From an uncultured Sphingomonas sp. (GTDB lineage Bacteria; Pseudomonadota; Alphaproteobacteria; Sphingomonadales; Sphingomonadaceae), in the NCBI GenBank assembly GCA_946886645.1, contig CAMPIY010000083.1:1-7481 (forward strand): a DNA stretch of 7,481 nucleotides, in the 5' to 3' direction. Position 1 is the stretch's first letter. Every line of letters begins with the position of its first letter. The position numbers and the translations under genes are program-made. The notes below the pieces were generated by a model. The model did no database searches and was not told the DNA's origin. It worked only from the letters and a program-made list of their open reading frames with translations. Of this stretch, positions 5,573 to 7,481 are shown piece by piece.

Positions 5573-6571
5573 ATGCGCTTTTTCTCCGACAACGCCGCGG
5601 CGGCTTGCCCGCAAGTGCTGGAAGCGCTTGCTGATGCCAACCGGCTCGATACGGCTTATGACGGCGACGCCTGGTCGGCGCGGATGGATGGCGCATTCTC
5701 CGACCTGTTCGGAAAGCCGGTCCGGGCGCTCTGGGTGACCACCGGCACGGCGGCGAATTGCCTCGGCTTGGCCGCGCTGTGCCCGCCCTACGGCTCCATC
5801 CTGTGCCACGAATTCGCGCATATCGAACAGGATGAGGCAGGCGCGCCCGGGTTCTTCACCGGCGCCAAATTAACGTTGCTGCAGGGCGAAGGCGCCAAAG
5901 TTTCGCCGGATGCGGTCGAGGAGGCGTGCGCCCGAGTTCGGCCCGATGTCCACCAGGTGCAGCCCGCGGCCCTGTCGATCACCAACGCCACCGAATATGG
6001 CCTGACTTATCGGCCGGACGAGGTCGCCGCGTTGGGCGAGGTGGCGAAGCGCCGCAAGCTCGGCTTCCACATGGACGGCGCGCGTTTCGCTAACGCCATT
6101 GCCTTCGCCAATGTCGACCCGGCCGATGTGACCTGGCGCGCGGGAGTCGATGTGTTGAGCTTCGGCTTCGTCAAGAACGGCGGGATGAGCGCGGAAGCGC
6201 TGATCTTCTTCGATCCGGATAAGGCCGAGGTGGTGCCGCGCCTGCGCAAGCGTGCGGGGCATCTTCTGTCCAAGGGGCGTTATTCGGCTGCACAGATACT
6301 GGCGATGCTCAAGGATGGGCTGTGGCTGGCGAATGCTCGCGCGGCGAACGAGGCGGCGACAACGCTCGCCAAGGCGGCGGGCGACCGCCTGGTCTATCCC
6401 GTCGAGGCCAATGAGTTGTTCGTCCGGATGACCCCGGAGGAAGCGTCCGCGATCCGTGCCCAGGGGTTCGACTTCTACGACTGGGCGCCGGGCGAGGTTC
6501 GGCTGGTGACGAGCTGGGACCAGGACATGGACGCGGTGGCGCGGCTCGCCGCGTCGATCGAAGCCCTTTGA
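5573..6571 (+). CDS. ltaE: Low-specificity threonine aldolase (PLP-dependent, fold type I)
   Basis: A 332-aa cytosolic enzyme of the beta-eliminating lyase/threonine aldolase family, which splits threonine or allo-threonine into glycine and acetaldehyde with pyridoxal phosphate. Numbered from the ATG at 5573, it has the family N-terminus MRFFSDNAA, the phosphate-binding TTGTAAN (56-62) and His83 (FAHIEQDE), expected to stack on the cofactor. Asp168 and Arg171 lie in HMDGARFANA, and the Schiff-base lysine Lys201 in SFGFVKNGGMSAEA. Arg310 (GEVRLVTSW) should bind the substrate carboxylate. An upstream GTG at 5543 would add ten residues (SNSPPCGLA and so on) not expected in the family, so 5573 is preferred, though neither start has a clear ribosome binding site. 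The gene lies 59 nt after tRNA-Thr with no evident terminator between, and overlaps the transporter gene by TTGA, so co-transcription with both is possible. Confidence 0.92.
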   Translation: MRFFSDNAAAACPQVLEALADANRLDTAYDGDAWSARMDGAFSDLFGKPVRALWVTTGTAANCLGLAALCPPYGSILCHEFAHIEQDEAGAPGFFTGAKLTLLQGEGAKVSPDAVEEACARVRPDVHQVQPAALSITNATEYGLTYRPDEVAALGEVAKRRKLGFHMDGARFANAIAFANVDPADVTWRAGVDVLSFGFVKNGGMSAEALIFFDPDKAEVVPRLRKRAGHLLSKGRYSAAQILAMLKDGLWLANARAANEAATTLAKAAGDRLVYPVEANELFVRMTPEEASAIRAQGFDFYDWAPGEVRLVTSWDQDMDAVARLAASIEAL

Positions 6572-7481
6572 ACCGGGCAGAGCTCGGGCGGGCGCGGATC
6601 GACGCGTCGATCGTCATCCCGTTCATCATTTTCACCGGCGTGTGGGGATCGACCTGGATCGTCATTCGCGACCAGCTTGGCGTCGTCGCGCCGCAATGGT
6701 CGGTCACGTACCGATTCACGGTCGCCGCGATCGGCATGGCTCTGCTCGCGACGTTCAAGGGGCAATCGCTGAAGCTGGATCGCGGCGGGCTGATCGCCGC
6801 ATTGATCCTCGGCGTCACGCAATTCTGCGTCAATTTCAACAGCGTCTATCTGGCCGAGCGGTTCATCACCTCGGGCGTAATCGCGACCGCCTTCGCGCTC
6901 CTGCTGATCCCCAACAGCATCCTCGCCTGGGCCTTCCTCGGCCAGAAGCCCAGCGGCCGCTTCCTGATCGCCGGCCTGACCGCGATCATCGGGGTTGGAT
7001 TGCTGTTCCTCCACGAGCTTCGAAGCAACACGTCCGAGGCCAGCCAGATCGCCATTGGATTGGGCCTGACGCTGGTCGGCATCATGGGCGCGTCCTGCGC
7101 CAATGTTTACCAGGCGGGGAAGGAGGCGATGCGCCATCCGCTCCTCGCGCTGCTGGCCTGGTCGATGGCGATCGGCGCGGTGCTGGACGCGATGATCGCC
7201 TTCACCGTGGCGGGGCCTCCCACCTTTGATCCTCGGCCCGGTTATCTATTCGGGGTGCTCTACCTCGCCCTGTTCGGCTCCGTCCTCTGCTTCGCCCTCT
7301 ATTTCCCGGTCGTTCGCAAGATCGGGCCGGGGAAGGCGGCCTATTCCAGCGTGCTCGTGCCGATCATCGCGATGAGCCTGTCGACTGCTTTCGAGGGCTA
7401 TCGATGGAGCGGGCTTGCCATCGCCGGCGGAGTGCTTGCAATCGGCGGGATGCTGCTGGCGCTGGCCGGACGGAGGCGCCC
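6568..7481 (+). CDS. EamA/DMT-superfamily transporter, 3' end cut by the window edge
   Basis: The frame is open from TTG at 6568 to the window end (304 codons). This is close to the usual 290-310 aa, so only the last few residues are missing. Ten hydrophobic helices are visible, in two EamA repeats (about 15-149 and 160-301). Repeat 1 opens with FTGVWGSTWIVIRDQ (22-36), the typical family start; repeat 2 ends FEGYRWSGLAIAGGVLAIGG, matching the usual last-helix motif. It sits in the inner membrane and should export a small metabolite. The TTG was chosen because it overlaps the threonine aldolase stop as TTGA (6568-6571), no ATG occurs before helix 2, and a start there would lose helix 1. No good Shine-Dalgarno is seen. 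The family includes the threonine/homoserine exporter RhtA; the aldolase beside it makes an amino-acid substrate plausible, but substrate cannot be read from sequence. Confidence 0.85.
   Translation, partial: MNRAELGRARIDASIVIPFIIFTGVWGSTWIVIRDQLGVVAPQWSVTYRFTVAAIGMALLATFKGQSLKLDRGGLIAALILGVTQFCVNFNSVYLAERFITSGVIATAFALLLIPNSILAWAFLGQKPSGRFLIAGLTAIIGVGLLFLHELRSNTSEASQIAIGLGLTLVGIMGASCANVYQAGKEAMRHPLLALLAWSMAIGAVLDAMIAFTVAGPPTFDPRPGYLFGVLYLALFGSVLCFALYFPVVRKIGPGKAAYSSVLVPIIAMSLSTAFEGYRWSGLAIAGGVLAIGGMLLALAGRRR

Noticed and set aside
5554..5581. Hairpin plus T-run after the tRNA as a rho-independent terminator
   Set aside because: The T5 run begins about a dozen nt after the stem, inside the aldolase coding sequence, so the geometry is wrong.
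6475..7137. A 220-codon minus-strand open frame across the aldolase/transporter junction
   Set aside because: It is antisense to two well-supported genes, and its composition (Asp, Arg, Glu, Gln-rich) is what the complement of hydrophobic transporter codons gives.

Overview
This window reads as ordinary chromosome of a GC-rich alphaproteobacterium, most likely a sphingomonad (Sphingomonas or a close relative). That placement rests on the high GC content, the family-level look of every protein, and a dispersed CTTCGACAAGCTCAG-type palindromic repeat that I associate with sphingomonad genomes. It was made by eye and is not a taxonomic result. I see no phage, transposon, plasmid, CRISPR or defence genes, and no obviously undescribed multi-gene system. 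The odd points are small: overlapping microproteins, non-ATG starts, a repeat pair in a divergent promoter region, and a threonine-themed gene neighbourhood.

Left block (1 to about 3255, minus strand). Four genes are packed head to tail and are probably one operon, read right to left. They are an exported oligopeptidase B-like S9 serine peptidase, a hotdog-fold acyl-CoA thioesterase, a maleylacetoacetate isomerase/zeta-class GST, and the first 12 codons of an unidentified gene cut off by the window edge. Two of the three junctions are ATGA stop/start overlaps, which implies translational coupling.

Divergent region (3256 to 3360). A short spacer separates the S9 peptidase from a plus-strand Xaa-Pro aminopeptidase. 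Two inverted copies of the palindromic repeat fill about half of it. One copy falls inside a possible GTG-initiated extension of the peptidase. A TTG start with a strong ribosome binding site just downstream gives a clean Sec signal peptide and is preferred.

Middle (3361 to 5438). The aminopeptidase (M24B, 600 aa) is followed by a 51-aa membrane microprotein that starts inside its 3' end behind a very good Shine-Dalgarno sequence. The tail of that ORF converges on and overlaps a 40-aa lysine/arginine-rich ORF on the other strand.

Right block (5391 to 7481, plus strand). A tRNA-Thr(GGU) with its own plausible sigma-70 promoter is followed 59 nt later by a PLP-dependent low-specificity threonine aldolase. 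That gene is coupled by a TTGA overlap to an EamA/DMT-family 10-helix transporter running off the right edge. The neighbourhood suggests peptide breakdown on the left and threonine/glycine metabolism with possible amino-acid export on the right, but the shared theme is inference.
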